From Pantoea alfalfae (GTDB taxonomy: Bacteria; Pseudomonadota; Gammaproteobacteria; Enterobacterales; Enterobacteriaceae): a stretch of DNA of 64,000 bases. The notes beneath the pieces were generated by a model that was given only the letters and a program-made list of their open reading frames with translations, was not told the DNA's origin and did not search any database. Location: contig NZ_CP082292.1 of the NCBI RefSeq assembly GCF_019880205.1, positions 3,348,001 to 3,412,000 of the forward strand, given 5' to 3'. Made by a program: the position numbers and the translations under genes. Of this stretch, positions 28,647-38,808 are shown in pieces (the first letter of the stretch is position 1; each line of letters opens with the position of its first letter).

Positions 28647-30443
28647 ATGACTTCAACCCTCGGCCTGACACTTGCCGCCTGGCAGCAGCGCTATCAGCAG
28701 GCTCCGCAACAGATAACCTCACTGCTGAGCGCACACCTGGCAGCGATGGATACCCGTGATAATGCCTGGATCTATCTCGCGACCCCGGATCAGTTAGCGG
28801 CACAGATTGCGCCACTGCTGGCGGACTATCAGCGCGATCCCGGCTCGCTGCCGCTGTTTGGTGTGCCCTTTGCGGTCAAAGACAATATTGATGTGGCGGG
28901 CTGGCCCACCAGCGCTGCCTGCCCTGCCTTTACCTATACCGCCAGCGAAGACGCGGTCGCCGTCGCCCGGCTGAAAGCCGCTGGCGCCGTCGTCATCGGC
29001 AAAACCAACCTCGATCAGTTCGCGACCGGTCTGGTGGGAATCCGCTCGCCTTATGGTGCGGTCAGTAACACCTTTGATGCTGATTATGTCAGTGGCGGCT
29101 CCAGCTCCGGCTCGGCATCCGTGCTGGCGCGCGGGCTGGTCGCTTTTTCGCTGGGCACCGATACCGCCGGTTCGGGCCGTGTGCCGGCAGGCTTTAACAA
29201 TATAGTCGGCCTCAAGCCGACCAAAGGCTGGTTCTCTGCGCGCGGCGTGGTGCCCGCCTGTCGCCTCAACGACACCCTTTCGGTGTTTGCGCTGACGGCA
29301 GAAGATGCGTTTAGCGTCGCCAGCGTCATGGGAGGTTATGATGCCGGTGACGCCTATTCGCGTGTGAATCCGCGCACCGCCCCGGCCAGCCTGCCGGTTC
29401 ATCCCCATTTTGCTGTACCTTTGAACCCGGAATTTTTTGATGATGCTGCGGCCGAAGCAGCCTGGGATCAGGCGCTGGAGGCATTACAGACGGGCGGCGC
29501 AACGCTGCACCCTATCGACTTCACCCCGTTCAGCAAGCTGGCTGAACAACTCTATTACGGCGCCTGGGTCGCCGAACGCACGGCGGCGGTGGGCGGGATG
29601 CTCGATCATCCGGCGGAGATGGACCCGGTGGTGCATGAGATCGTCGCCAGCGGCCTGAAATACAGCGCGGTCGATGCTTATAAGGCGGAGTATCTGCGGG
29701 CGGAGCTGACGCGCCAGATACACCAGACGCTGGCACAGTTTGATGCGCTGGTCGTGCCGACCTCGCCCACCATCCACACCCTGGAGGAGATGAAGCAGGA
29801 GCCGATTCTCTACAACTCACATTTCGGCACCTATACCAACTTCACCAATCTTGCCGACCTCTCAGCGCTGGCGCTGCCCGGCCCGTTCCGCAACGACGAT
29901 CTCCCGGCTGGCATCACACTGATTGCGCCAGCCTGGCACGATCGGGCGCTGGCGGAATTTGGTCTTCGCTGGCAGCAGCAGCTCGCGCTGCCGCTGGGCG
30001 CGACCGGCCAGCCCTTTCCGACCCGGCGCACTTCGCTGCCCGCTTCACCCGACCACGTCCGGCTGGCGGTCGTGGGCGCGCATCTGACCGGCATGCCACT
30101 TAATTTCCAGCTCACTGAACGCAAGGCCGTCTGGGTCGAAGAGACGCAGACCGCGCCACACTATCGCCTCTTCGCCCTGCAGGAGGGCGCGATCAAAAAG
30201 CCCGGCCTGATGCGTGACGAACAGGGCGCTGCGATCACCGTTGAACTGTGGGATATCCCGGTCGCGCGTTTTGGCGAGTTTGTGGCGGAGATCCCCGCTC
30301 CGCTGGGTATCGGCAGCCTGACGCTGGCTGATGGCCGGGTGGTGAAAGGCTTTATCTGCGAAGGCTCGGCGCTGAAGACCGCGCTGGAGATTACTGAAAC
30401 AGGCGGCTGGCGCAACTGGCTGGCATCACAGGGGAGTCACTGA
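28647..30443 (+). CDS. atzF: Allophanate hydrolase
   Basis: Amidase-signature enzyme splitting allophanate to ammonium and CO2, second half of the urea amidolyase route; 598 aa. Catalytic triad: Lys78 in VKDNID, cis-Ser152 in GGSSSGS, and the nucleophile Ser176 in GTDTAGSGRVP. The C-terminal domain of about 450-598 is the characteristic extra domain (PLNFQLTERKA, GFICEGSALK) that sets allophanate hydrolases apart from plain amidases. The stop is 2 bp before urea carboxylase; in yeast the two are fused. Confidence 0.95.
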   Translation: MTSTLGLTLAAWQQRYQQAPQQITSLLSAHLAAMDTRDNAWIYLATPDQLAAQIAPLLADYQRDPGSLPLFGVPFAVKDNIDVAGWPTSAACPAFTYTASEDAVAVARLKAAGAVVIGKTNLDQFATGLVGIRSPYGAVSNTFDADYVSGGSSSGSASVLARGLVAFSLGTDTAGSGRVPAGFNNIVGLKPTKGWFSARGVVPACRLNDTLSVFALTAEDAFSVASVMGGYDAGDAYSRVNPRTAPASLPVHPHFAVPLNPEFFDDAAAEAAWDQALEALQTGGATLHPIDFTPFSKLAEQLYYGAWVAERTAAVGGMLDHPAEMDPVVHEIVASGLKYSAVDAYKAEYLRAELTRQIHQTLAQFDALVVPTSPTIHTLEEMKQEPILYNSHFGTYTNFTNLADLSALALPGPFRNDDLPAGITLIAPAWHDRALAEFGLRWQQQLALPLGATGQPFPTRRTSLPASPDHVRLAVVGAHLTGMPLNFQLTERKAVWVEETQTAPHYRLFALQEGAIKKPGLMRDEQGAAITVELWDIPVARFGEFVAEIPAPLGIGSLTLADGRVVKGFICEGSALKTALEITETGGWRNWLASQGSH

Positions 30444-30445
30444 GC

Positions 30446-33400
30446 ATGTTCACCACCGTACTGATTGCCAACCGCGGCGAAATTGCCTGCCGCGCCATCC
30501 GCACTCTGAAGCGCCTCGGGGTGACAAGCGTCGCAGTCTACTCCGACGCTGACCGCAACGCGCAGCACGTTAAGCAGGCCGATATCGCTATCGCGCTGGG
30601 CGGCGACAAAGCCAGCGACAGCTATCTTCGTATCGACAAAATCCTGGCGGCGGCGCAGCAGAGCGGCGCGCAGGCGATCTGGCCAGGCTACGGTTTTCTT
30701 TCTGAAAGCCAGCCGTTTGCTGACGCCTGCGACGCGGCGGGCATCGCCTTTGTCGGCCCTACCGCGCAGCAGATTGGTGAGTTCGGCCTGAAGCACCGCG
30801 CCCGTGAGCTGGCAGCCAGCGCGGGTGTCCCGATGACACCAGGTACACCGCTGCTCGCCTCGCTGGAGGCGGCGTTACAGGCCGCCGATGAAATAGGCTA
30901 TCCGGTGATGCTGAAAAGCACGGCGGGCGGCGGCGGCATTGGCCTGACGCGCTGCGCCGATGCCGATGCGCTCGCCAGCGCCTGGGAGAGCGTGCGCCGT
31001 CTGGGCGAACAGTTCTTCAGTGATGCCGGCGTTTTTCTGGAGCGCTGTATCGATCGCGCCCGCCACGTTGAAGTGCAGATTTTTGGTGATGGCACCGGCA
31101 CCGTGGTGGCACTGGGCGAACGCGACTGCTCACTGCAGCGCCGCAATCAGAAGGTGGTGGAAGAGACGCCGGCACCCGGTTTATCGCAGGCGACGCGTGA
31201 CGCCCTGCTCGCCTCGGCGGTTCGGCTCGGCGAGCGGGTTAACTACCGCAGCGCAGGTACCGTGGAGTATATCTACGACGTCGACCAGCAGACCTTTTAC
31301 TTTCTGGAAGTGAACACCCGTCTGCAGGTGGAACATCCGGTCACAGAATGCGTCACCGGACTCGATCTGGTCGAATGCATGTTGCAGGTGGCGGCGGGCG
31401 ATGCGGTGGACTGGGCACGTCTGCAGCGGCCTCCAAAGGGCGCGGCCATTGAGGTGCGGCTCTACGCGGAAGATCCGCTGAAGAACTTTCAGCCCAGCCC
31501 CGGCCTGCTCACCGGCGTTACCTTCCCTGACGGCGTGCGGGTCGACAGCGGCATCGAAACCGGTAGCGAGGTCTCCAGCTTCTACGATCCAATGATCGCC
31601 AAGCTGATTGTGCATGCCAGCACCCGCGATGCGGCGCTGGAAAAACTACACCAGGCGCTGGATGCCACGCAGCTGCATGGCATCGCCACCAACCTCGACT
31701 ATCTGCGCCAGATCACCACCAGCGACGCTTTTCGCAGTGGCAACGTCTGGACGCGCTACCTCGACAGCGTCGTCCCTGCCTCCTCCGTAGTGGAAGTGCT
31801 GCAGCCCGGCACCTTCAGTTCGGTTCAGGACTACCCTGGTCGCCTCGGCTACTGGGATATTGGTGTGCCGCCTTCCGGCCCGATGGATGACCTCGCGTTC
31901 CGGTTGGCGAACCGCATCGTCGGTAACCATGAATCAGCCGCAGGCCTGGAATTTACTCTGCAGGGACCGACGCTGCGTTTCCACTGCGATGCCATTCTGG
32001 CGCTGACCGGCGCGGACTGCAACGCCCGGCTTGATGGTGAACCGGTCAGCACCTGGCAGCCGCTGGCCGTGAAAGCGGGACAGACTCTGGCGCTGGGACG
32101 CGCGCGGACCGGCTGCCGCAGCTATCTGGCGGTGCGTAACGGCTTCGACGTGCCGGAATATCTGGGCAGCCGCAGCACCTTTTCACTGGGACAGTTTGGC
32201 GGTCACGCCGGACGTACCCTGCGCGTGGCCGATATGCTGGCGATCTCACAGCCTGAACGGGCAGCCTGCACCACGCCTGCGCCAGTCAGCGATCCGCAGC
32301 CGCTCGATACCGCACTGATTCCGCACTACGGCAGTGAATGGCGCATCGGCGTGCTCTACGGCCCGCACGGCGCACCAGACTTCTTCACCCAGGCTGCCAT
32401 CGACGAGTTCTTTGCCAGCGACTGGCAGGTGCACTACAACTCCAACCGCCTCGGCGTGCGGCTGGTTGGCCCGAAACCGACCTGGACCCGCGCCAACGGC
32501 GGCGAAGCGGGCCTGCACCCCTCCAACGTTCACGACTGTGAATATGCCATCGGCGCGGTCAATTTCACCGGCGACTTCCCGGTGATCCTGACGCACGATG
32601 GCCCGAGCCTGGGCGGCTTTGTCTGTCCGGTAACTATCGCCAAAGCCGAGCTGTGGAAAGTGGGTCAGGTCAAACCTGGCGACACCATCCGCTTCCATCC
32701 CATTACGGCAGACGATGCGCTGGCGCGGGAAAAAGCACAGATGCACCTGGTCGACATCCTGCGACCGGAACATCCACCAACCTTTGCCGTGCCGTCGCTG
32801 GCCGAAACCGCTCACGGCTCCGCCACGATTCTGGCCGCCATTGAGGCTACCAACAGCACGCCAAAAGTGGTCTATCGCCAGGCGGGCGATAAATATGTGC
32901 TGATTGAGTATGGTGACAACGTGCTGGACCTGGCGCTGCGCCTGCGCGTCCATCTGCTGATGAATGCGCTAACGGCGCAGGCGGAGACGGGTGTCGGGGA
33001 GCTGTCGCCTGGTGTGCGTTCGCTGCAGGTGCGTTACGACAGCCGCATCATTAGCCAGTCCCGGCTGATGTCACTGCTGCTGGCGCTGGAAGCGACGCTG
33101 GGCGACGTCAGCACGCTGAAAGTGCCCTCCCGCGTGGTGTGGATGCCGATGGCATTTGAAGACAGCGCCACGCTGGGTGCGGTCAGCCGCTATCAGGAGA
33201 CGGTGCGTGCCAGCGCGCCCTGGCTGCCCAACAACGTCGATTTTATCCAGCGCATTAACGGTTTAAGCAGCCGCGATGAGGTACGCGACACCCTGTTCGA
33301 CGCCAGCTATCTGGTGCTGGGGCTGGGCGACGTCTATCTTGGCGCACCCTGTGCCGTGCCGATCGATCCGCGCCATCGCCTGCTGAGTTCCAAATACAGT

Positions 33401-34063
33401 CCGGCGCGCACCTTCACCGCCGAAGGCACCGTCGGGATTGGCGGCATGTATATGTGTATCTACGGCATGGATTCGCCCGGCGGCTATCAGCTGGTGGGCC
33501 GCACGCTGCCTATCTGGAACACCTTCCTGAAAAACCCGCAGTTCGCGCCCGATGCGCCGTGGCTGCTGCGCTTCTTCGATCAGGTGCGCTTCTATCCGGT
33601 AAGTGAAACCGAACTGAACCAGCTGCGCGAAGATTTCCGGGAAGGTCGTGCCAGCCTGCGTATTGAAGAGACGCAGTTTGATTTTGCCGCCCACCAGCAG
33701 TTCCTCGCCGACCACGCCGCTGAGATTGCCGCGTTCCGCCAGCGCCAGGCCACCACCTTTGAACAGGAAGTGCAGCTCTGGGCGCAGGAAGAGCAGAACG
33801 CAACGCAGGCGGATGACACGCCTGCCAGCGTCATCGAAGAGGAGGAGAACGGGCTGCCGGTGCAGGCGGACCTCAATGGCAACATCTGGAAAGTGCTGGT
33901 GCAGCCGGGCGACGCAGTCAGCGCCGGGCAGACGCTGATTATCGTCGAGGCGATGAAGATGGAGCTGGCGATTGTCGCCCCGCAGGCCGGTCGGGTAACG
34001 CGGATTGCCTGTCAGGCGGGCCGTCCGGTCAGTCCTGGCGACACCCTGCTGTGGCTGGAATAA
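30446..34063 (+). CDS. uca: Urea carboxylase, biotin-dependent
   Basis: ATP- and biotin-dependent carboxylation of urea to allophanate; 1205 aa, the usual length. Domains in order: biotin carboxylase (about 1-445; ANRGEIACRAIRTL, KSTAGGGGIGL, EVNTRLQVEHPVTE), KipA/AHS2-like carboxyltransferase half (about 447-760; GTFSSVQDYPGRLGYWDIG), KipI/AHS1-like half (about 810-1040; YVLIEYGDNVLDL), a linker, and the biotinyl domain with the biotin Lys in VEAMKMELA (about 1170). No separate urea-carboxylase-associated proteins are present; the Urt transporter accompanies it instead. Confidence 0.96.
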   Translation: MFTTVLIANRGEIACRAIRTLKRLGVTSVAVYSDADRNAQHVKQADIAIALGGDKASDSYLRIDKILAAAQQSGAQAIWPGYGFLSESQPFADACDAAGIAFVGPTAQQIGEFGLKHRARELAASAGVPMTPGTPLLASLEAALQAADEIGYPVMLKSTAGGGGIGLTRCADADALASAWESVRRLGEQFFSDAGVFLERCIDRARHVEVQIFGDGTGTVVALGERDCSLQRRNQKVVEETPAPGLSQATRDALLASAVRLGERVNYRSAGTVEYIYDVDQQTFYFLEVNTRLQVEHPVTECVTGLDLVECMLQVAAGDAVDWARLQRPPKGAAIEVRLYAEDPLKNFQPSPGLLTGVTFPDGVRVDSGIETGSEVSSFYDPMIAKLIVHASTRDAALEKLHQALDATQLHGIATNLDYLRQITTSDAFRSGNVWTRYLDSVVPASSVVEVLQPGTFSSVQDYPGRLGYWDIGVPPSGPMDDLAFRLANRIVGNHESAAGLEFTLQGPTLRFHCDAILALTGADCNARLDGEPVSTWQPLAVKAGQTLALGRARTGCRSYLAVRNGFDVPEYLGSRSTFSLGQFGGHAGRTLRVADMLAISQPERAACTTPAPVSDPQPLDTALIPHYGSEWRIGVLYGPHGAPDFFTQAAIDEFFASDWQVHYNSNRLGVRLVGPKPTWTRANGGEAGLHPSNVHDCEYAIGAVNFTGDFPVILTHDGPSLGGFVCPVTIAKAELWKVGQVKPGDTIRFHPITADDALAREKAQMHLVDILRPEHPPTFAVPSLAETAHGSATILAAIEATNSTPKVVYRQAGDKYVLIEYGDNVLDLALRLRVHLLMNALTAQAETGVGELSPGVRSLQVRYDSRIISQSRLMSLLLALEATLGDVSTLKVPSRVVWMPMAFEDSATLGAVSRYQETVRASAPWLPNNVDFIQRINGLSSRDEVRDTLFDASYLVLGLGDVYLGAPCAVPIDPRHRLLSSKYSPARTFTAEGTVGIGGMYMCIYGMDSPGGYQLVGRTLPIWNTFLKNPQFAPDAPWLLRFFDQVRFYPVSETELNQLREDFREGRASLRIEETQFDFAAHQQFLADHAAEIAAFRQRQATTFEQEVQLWAQEEQNATQADDTPASVIEEEENGLPVQADLNGNIWKVLVQPGDAVSAGQTLIIVEAMKMELAIVAPQAGRVTRIACQAGRPVSPGDTLLWLE

Positions 34064-34072
34064 GGAGCGCCG

Positions 34073-34774
34073 ATGACAACCCAACCTCAATCCCCTAAAG
34101 CGCGCCCGGAAGCGCTGGCCGAACGGGTCTATCAGGCGCTGAAGGCCGATATTTTCGCCTTTCGCCTGATGCCGGGCGATCGTTTCAGCGAAAGCGAAAT
34201 CGCCGGACGGATGGCGGTCAGCCGCACGCCGGTGCGCCAGGCGCTGTTCCGGCTGGAGCGCGAAGGCTTTGTCGAAGTGTGGTTCCGCAGCGGCTGGCAG
34301 GTTAAAAATTTCGATTTCGCCTGGTTCGAATCGCTGTATGACCTGCGCACGGTGCTGGAGTGCGAGGCGGTAAAACGCCTCTGCGCCCTGCCTGCGCCGC
34401 AGTCTGGCGCGCTGTTAAGCGAACTGAATCAGTTCTGGTGTGAGGCAGAGGCGCTCACCGAGGGCCTGGTGGTGTCGCAGCATGACGAGGCGTTTCACAT
34501 GACGCTGGTCGCGGCAGCGGGTAACCCGGAGATGGCACGCATTCACGCCGAACTCACGGAGAAGATCCGCATTATCCGTCGGCTCGACTTCACCCGTGAT
34601 GACCGCGTCTATGCCACTTATCAGGAACATGCGCAGATTTTACAGGCGATCTTTCAGCAGCAGACCATCGAGGCACAACGCATCCTGACCGATCACATCG
34701 CCGTCAGTAAGGCGGAGGTCAGGAAGATCACCCTGCACCGTCTCCAGCAGGCCCGGCTCCAGCTTACCGAATAA
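34073..34774 (+). CDS. GntR-family regulator, FCD (FadR C-terminal-like) subclass
   Basis: 233 aa. The N-terminal winged HTH lies at about residues 14-78 (LAERVYQALKADIFAFRLMPGDRFSE, MAVSRTPVRQALFRLEREGFV). The C-terminal helical FCD ligand domain (about 90-220) has metal/ligand residues such as DLRTVLECEAV and HDEAFHMTL, and ends DHIAVSKAEV. Nine bp after urea carboxylase and 24 bp before urtA, so it is co-transcribed and most likely regulates this operon. Effector unknown. Confidence 0.88.
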   Translation: MTTQPQSPKARPEALAERVYQALKADIFAFRLMPGDRFSESEIAGRMAVSRTPVRQALFRLEREGFVEVWFRSGWQVKNFDFAWFESLYDLRTVLECEAVKRLCALPAPQSGALLSELNQFWCEAEALTEGLVVSQHDEAFHMTLVAAAGNPEMARIHAELTEKIRIIRRLDFTRDDRVYATYQEHAQILQAIFQQQTIEAQRILTDHIAVSKAEVRKITLHRLQQARLQLTE

Positions 34775-34798
34775 CATAACAACCACCCAGGGGTTTAA

Positions 34799-36070
34799 AT
34801 GATGAAAAGACGTTCGTTGATCAAGGCTTTCGCCCTCTCCGCTACCGTTATCAGCATGGGGTTCGCCTGGAGTGCGCAGGCGGCTGACACCATCAAAGTG
34901 GGTATCATGCATTCGCTCTCTGGCACCATGGCGATTTCTGAAACGCCACTGAAAGATGTGGCGCTGATGACCATTGATGAGATCAACGCAAAAGGCGGCG
35001 TGCTGGGGAAAAAGCTGGAACCGGTGGTGGTCGATCCCGCCTCTAACTGGCCGTTATTTGCCGAGAAAGCGCGGCAGCTGCTGACTCAGGATAAAGCGGC
35101 AGTGGTGTTTGGCTGCTGGACTTCAGTGTCACGCAAATCGGTACTGCCGGTGTTTGAAGAGCTGAACGGCCTGCTGTTCTATCCGGTGCAGTATGAAGGG
35201 GAAGAGATGTCACCCAACGTCTTCTACACCGGCGCGGCGCCTAACCAGCAGGCGATTCCGGCGGTGGAGTACCTGATGAGCGAAGATGGCGGCAGCGCGA
35301 AACGCTTTTTCCTGCTGGGTACCGACTACGTCTATCCGCGCACCACCAACAAAATCCTGCGCGCCTTCCTGCACAGCAAAGGCGTGGCCGACAAAGATAT
35401 CGAAGAGGTCTACACGCCGTTTGGTTACAGCGACTACCAGACCATCGTGTCCAACATCAAAAAGTTCGCGGCAGGCGGTAAAACGGCGGTGGTCTCGACC
35501 ATCAACGGCGACTCCAACGTACCGTTCTACAAAGAGCTGGCGAACCAGGGCATCAAAGCTACTGACATTCCAGTGGTCGCCTTTTCGGTGGGCGAAGAGG
35601 AGCTGCGCGGCATCGACACCAAACCGCTGGTGGGTCAGTTAGCGGCCTGGAACTATTTCGAGTCGATCGATAATCCGACCAACGCGAAGTTCGTCGCCGA
35701 TTACCGCGCCTACGCCAAAGCACACAACCTGCCGAATGCGGCTACCGTCGTCACCAACGACCCGATGGAAGCAACTTATGTTGGCATCCATATGTGGGCG
35801 CAGGCGGTGGAAAAAGCGGGCACGACGGATGTGGACAAAGTACGCGCGGCGATGGCCGGTCAGACCTTCAACGCGCCGGATGGCTTTACCCTGACCATGG
35901 ATCAGACCAACCATCATCTGCATAAGCCGGTCATGATTGGCGAAGTAGAAGAGAACGGTCAGTTCAGCGTGGTGTGGCAGACCGATAAGCCGGTGCGCGC
36001 ACAGCCGTGGAGCCCGTACATTGCCGGTAACGACAAGAAGCCCGATCACCCGGTGAAGACCGCGCAGTAA
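34799..36070 (+). CDS. urtA: Urea ABC transporter, substrate-binding protein
   Basis: Periplasmic binding protein of the HAAT (branched-chain amino acid) type, 423 aa. A signal peptide is seen at residues 1-29 (KRRSLIKAF, hydrophobic core, SAQAAD). The mature part is diagnostic for UrtA: KVGIMHSLSGTMAISE, VVFGCWTSVSRKSVLPVFE, LLFYPVQYEGEE, STINGDSNVPFYKEL. Captures urea for UrtBC. Followed by two stem-loops before urtB that may keep its transcript more abundant. Confidence 0.96.
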   Translation: MMKRRSLIKAFALSATVISMGFAWSAQAADTIKVGIMHSLSGTMAISETPLKDVALMTIDEINAKGGVLGKKLEPVVVDPASNWPLFAEKARQLLTQDKAAVVFGCWTSVSRKSVLPVFEELNGLLFYPVQYEGEEMSPNVFYTGAAPNQQAIPAVEYLMSEDGGSAKRFFLLGTDYVYPRTTNKILRAFLHSKGVADKDIEEVYTPFGYSDYQTIVSNIKKFAAGGKTAVVSTINGDSNVPFYKELANQGIKATDIPVVAFSVGEEELRGIDTKPLVGQLAAWNYFESIDNPTNAKFVADYRAYAKAHNLPNAATVVTNDPMEATYVGIHMWAQAVEKAGTTDVDKVRAAMAGQTFNAPDGFTLTMDQTNHHLHKPVMIGEVEENGQFSVVWQTDKPVRAQPWSPYIAGNDKKPDHPVKTAQ

Positions 36071-36091
36071 GCGCGCGTTGCTGATGAGAAA

Positions 36092-36145
36092 GCGTCACCC
36101 GCTGTGACGCGGCAGCACGGCAGCACTCAACAGGCTGCCGTGCTG
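36092..36145 (+). other. Two stem-loops in the urtA-urtB intercistronic region
   Basis: First loop: GCGTCAC/GTGACGC, 5-base loop (36092-36110). Second: CAGCACGGCAGC/GCTGCCGTGCTG, 12 perfect pairs, 9-base loop (36113-36145). Neither has a T-run. They probably stabilise upstream urtA mRNA or partly block readthrough, giving more binding protein than permease. Confidence 0.75.
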
Positions 36146-36169
36146 ACCTTCCCAAACGAGGCTCCTTTT

Positions 36170-37735
36170 ATGAATCTATGTCGCTGCTTTTTCAGCCTGC
36201 TGCTGCTGCTCCCGCTGTTTGCGAGTGCCGGACCGGCGGCTGATTTTGCCGCCGCCAGCCGCAGCCAGCAGGCCACGCTGCTGCAACAGTGGGCCACCGC
36301 ACCGGACAGTCATCGCCTGCCGCTGCTGGAAGCGCTGCATGCCGAAACGGTGGTCATCGACCAGAATAAACAGCCGTTCAGCCAGCAGGGATCCACGCTG
36401 CAGCCGCTGGATGCGGTGGCGCAGCCCACAGGAAACCTGAAAAAGCTGTTTATGAACAATCGCCTGCGCGTGCTGGTTAACAATGCGCTGGCCGCCCACC
36501 AGCTGGTGAGCAGCGATGCGGCACTGCGCCTGCGCGCAGCGCAGCAGTTGCAGAATGGGGGTGCCGCTGACCAGTTGCCGCTGCTGGAACAGCGCCTGGC
36601 CGCCGAACAGGACAGCCGGGTGCATGCCGCATTAGCGCTGGCGCTGGCGAACCTGCAACTGGCGGATGACGAGCCGATGGTGCGCCTGCGGGCGGTAAAA
36701 CTGCTGGGCGAATCCAGCGATCCTAACACGCAGGCCAGTCTGCAACGCCTGACTCAGCCCGCGAATGAGCCGGACGCCACGGTGCGGGCAGCCGCGGCGG
36801 AAAGCCTGCAACAGATTCAGAAACGGCTGATGTGGGGCGATCTGCTGGGGCAGGCGTTTAGCGGCCTGTCACTGGGCTCCATCCTGCTGCTGGCCGCGCT
36901 GGGCCTGGCGATCACCTATGGCCTGCTGGGGGTGATCAACATGGCGCACGGTGAAATGCTGATGCTCGGCGCGTACGCCACCTGGTGGGTTCAGAGCCTG
37001 TTCCAGCAGTTTGCACCGGACTATTTAGCCTGGTATCCGCTGCTGGCGCTGCCGGTCGCCTTTATGGTCACTGCCGCTATCGGTATGGCACTGGAGCGCA
37101 CCATCATTCGCCATCTCTATGGCCGTCCGCTGGAGACGCTGCTTGCTACCTGGGGGATCAGCCTGATGCTGATCCAGCTGGTGCGGGTGCTGTTCGGGGC
37201 GCAGAACCTGGAGGTGGCGAACCCGTCGTGGCTCTCCGGCGGCTTACAGCTGCTGCCTAATCTGGTGCTGCCGTGGAACCGCATCGCGGTAATCCTGTTT
37301 GTGGTGTTTGTACTGGCGCTGACCTGGCTGCTGCTGAACCGGACCCGCCTTGGCATGAACGTGCGCGCCGTGACCCAGAACCGCGCCATGGCGGAGTGCT
37401 GCGGCGTGCCGACCGGCCGCGTCGATATGCTGGCATTTGGCCTCGGTTCGGGCATTGCCGGGCTGGGCGGCGTGGCGCTGTCACAGCTCGGAAACGTCGG
37501 GCCGGAGCTGGGTCAGGGCTACATCATCGACTCGTTCCTGGTGGTGGTGCTGGGTGGCGTCGGCCAGTTAGCGGGCACCGTGGTTGCCGCGTTCAGCCTG
37601 GGGATTCTGAACAAAGTGCTGGAGCCGCAGATTGGCGCGGTGCTGGGCAAGATCCTGATTCTGGTGATTATCGTGCTGTTTATTCAGAAACGCCCGCAGG
37701 GGCTGTTTGCGGTTAAAGGAAGGGTGACTGACTGA
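36170..37735 (+). CDS. urtB: Urea ABC transporter, permease subunit UrtB
   Basis: LivH-type inner-membrane permease, 521 aa from the ATG at 36170 (GAGG upstream). A signal-like hydrophobic start and an Ala/Gln-rich helical N-terminal domain of about 230 residues with HEAT-like repeats precede the membrane part, as is usual for UrtB. The permease domain (about 240-520) has INMAHGEMLMLGAYATW and GLGSGIAGLGGVALSQLGNVGPELG. Its stop overlaps the urtC start by one base. Confidence 0.94.
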   Translation: MNLCRCFFSLLLLLPLFASAGPAADFAAASRSQQATLLQQWATAPDSHRLPLLEALHAETVVIDQNKQPFSQQGSTLQPLDAVAQPTGNLKKLFMNNRLRVLVNNALAAHQLVSSDAALRLRAAQQLQNGGAADQLPLLEQRLAAEQDSRVHAALALALANLQLADDEPMVRLRAVKLLGESSDPNTQASLQRLTQPANEPDATVRAAAAESLQQIQKRLMWGDLLGQAFSGLSLGSILLLAALGLAITYGLLGVINMAHGEMLMLGAYATWWVQSLFQQFAPDYLAWYPLLALPVAFMVTAAIGMALERTIIRHLYGRPLETLLATWGISLMLIQLVRVLFGAQNLEVANPSWLSGGLQLLPNLVLPWNRIAVILFVVFVLALTWLLLNRTRLGMNVRAVTQNRAMAECCGVPTGRVDMLAFGLGSGIAGLGGVALSQLGNVGPELGQGYIIDSFLVVVLGGVGQLAGTVVAAFSLGILNKVLEPQIGAVLGKILILVIIVLFIQKRPQGLFAVKGRVTD

Positions 37736-38808
37736 TGACGCAACCCATCACGCTTCGCGTGGCGCGCACCGCGCCGCGCCTGACGATCGGCATCGGCGTG
37801 GCGATCACTCTGGCATTACTGGTGATGCCATTTCTGGCGCTGCTGCCCGCCACGCATCCGCTGGCGATCTCCACCTATACCCTGACGCTGGTCGGCAAAA
37901 TCCTCTGCTATGCGGTGATCGCGGTGGCGCTGGATCTGGTGTGGGGCTACGCCGGACTGTTGTCGCTGGGTCACGGCCTGTTCTTTGCCCTGGGCGGATA
38001 TGCCATGGGCATGTACCTGATGCGCCAGGCTGCCGGTGAGGGTTTGCCCGCCTTCATGTCCTTTCTCTCCTGGCGTGAACTTCCCTGGTTCTGGACCGGC
38101 ACCGACTATTTCGTCTGGGCGCTCTGTCTGAGCATGCTGGTGCCGGGCCTGCTGGCGCTGGTGTTTGGCTTCTTCGCCTTTCGCTCGAAGATCAAAGGCG
38201 TCTACTTCTCCATCATGACCCAGGCGCTGACCTACGCCGGAATGCTGCTGTTCTTCCGCAACGAAACCGGTTTTGGCGGCAACAACGGCTTTACCGGCTT
38301 TACCACCCTGCTCGGCTTTTCGGTGACGGCGACCGGCACCCGCATCGGGCTGTTTATCGCCACCGTGCTGCTGCTGCTGCTGAGTCTGGTGATCGGCTTT
38401 GCCCTGGCGCGCAGCAAGTTTGGCCGGGTGCTGACCGCAGTACGCGATGCCGAAAACCGTCTGATGTTCTGTGGTTACGACCCGCGCGGCTTCAAGCTGT
38501 TTGTCTGGACGCTCTCCGCCGTGCTGTGCGGCCTGGCCGGGGCGCTCTATGTGCCGCAGGTCGGCATTATCAATCCGGGTGAGATGTCACCGGCCAACTC
38601 GATAGAAGCGGCAATCTGGGTGGCGCTGGGCGGACGCGGCACGCTGATAGGCCCACTGCTGGGCGCGGCGATTGTGAACGGCGCGCGCAGCTTCTTCACC
38701 GTCGCCTTCCCTGAATACTGGCTCTTCTTCCTGGGACTGATGTTTATCCTGGTCACGCTGTTTCTGCCGCACGGCGTGATTGGCCTGCTGCGTCGGAGGA
38801 AAAAATGA
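37735..38808 (+). CDS. urtC: Urea ABC transporter, permease subunit UrtC
   Basis: LivM-type permease, 357 aa, with about nine hydrophobic segments. Conserved LivM features: DLVWGYAGLLSLGHGLFFALGGYAMGMYL (about residues 63-90), SIMTQALTYAGML, and GLAGALYVPQVGIINPGEMSPANSIE, which is typical of UrtC. Overlaps urtB by one base and urtD by four, so translation is coupled. Confidence 0.95.
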   Translation: MTQPITLRVARTAPRLTIGIGVAITLALLVMPFLALLPATHPLAISTYTLTLVGKILCYAVIAVALDLVWGYAGLLSLGHGLFFALGGYAMGMYLMRQAAGEGLPAFMSFLSWRELPWFWTGTDYFVWALCLSMLVPGLLALVFGFFAFRSKIKGVYFSIMTQALTYAGMLLFFRNETGFGGNNGFTGFTTLLGFSVTATGTRIGLFIATVLLLLLSLVIGFALARSKFGRVLTAVRDAENRLMFCGYDPRGFKLFVWTLSAVLCGLAGALYVPQVGIINPGEMSPANSIEAAIWVALGGRGTLIGPLLGAAIVNGARSFFTVAFPEYWLFFLGLMFILVTLFLPHGVIGLLRRRKK

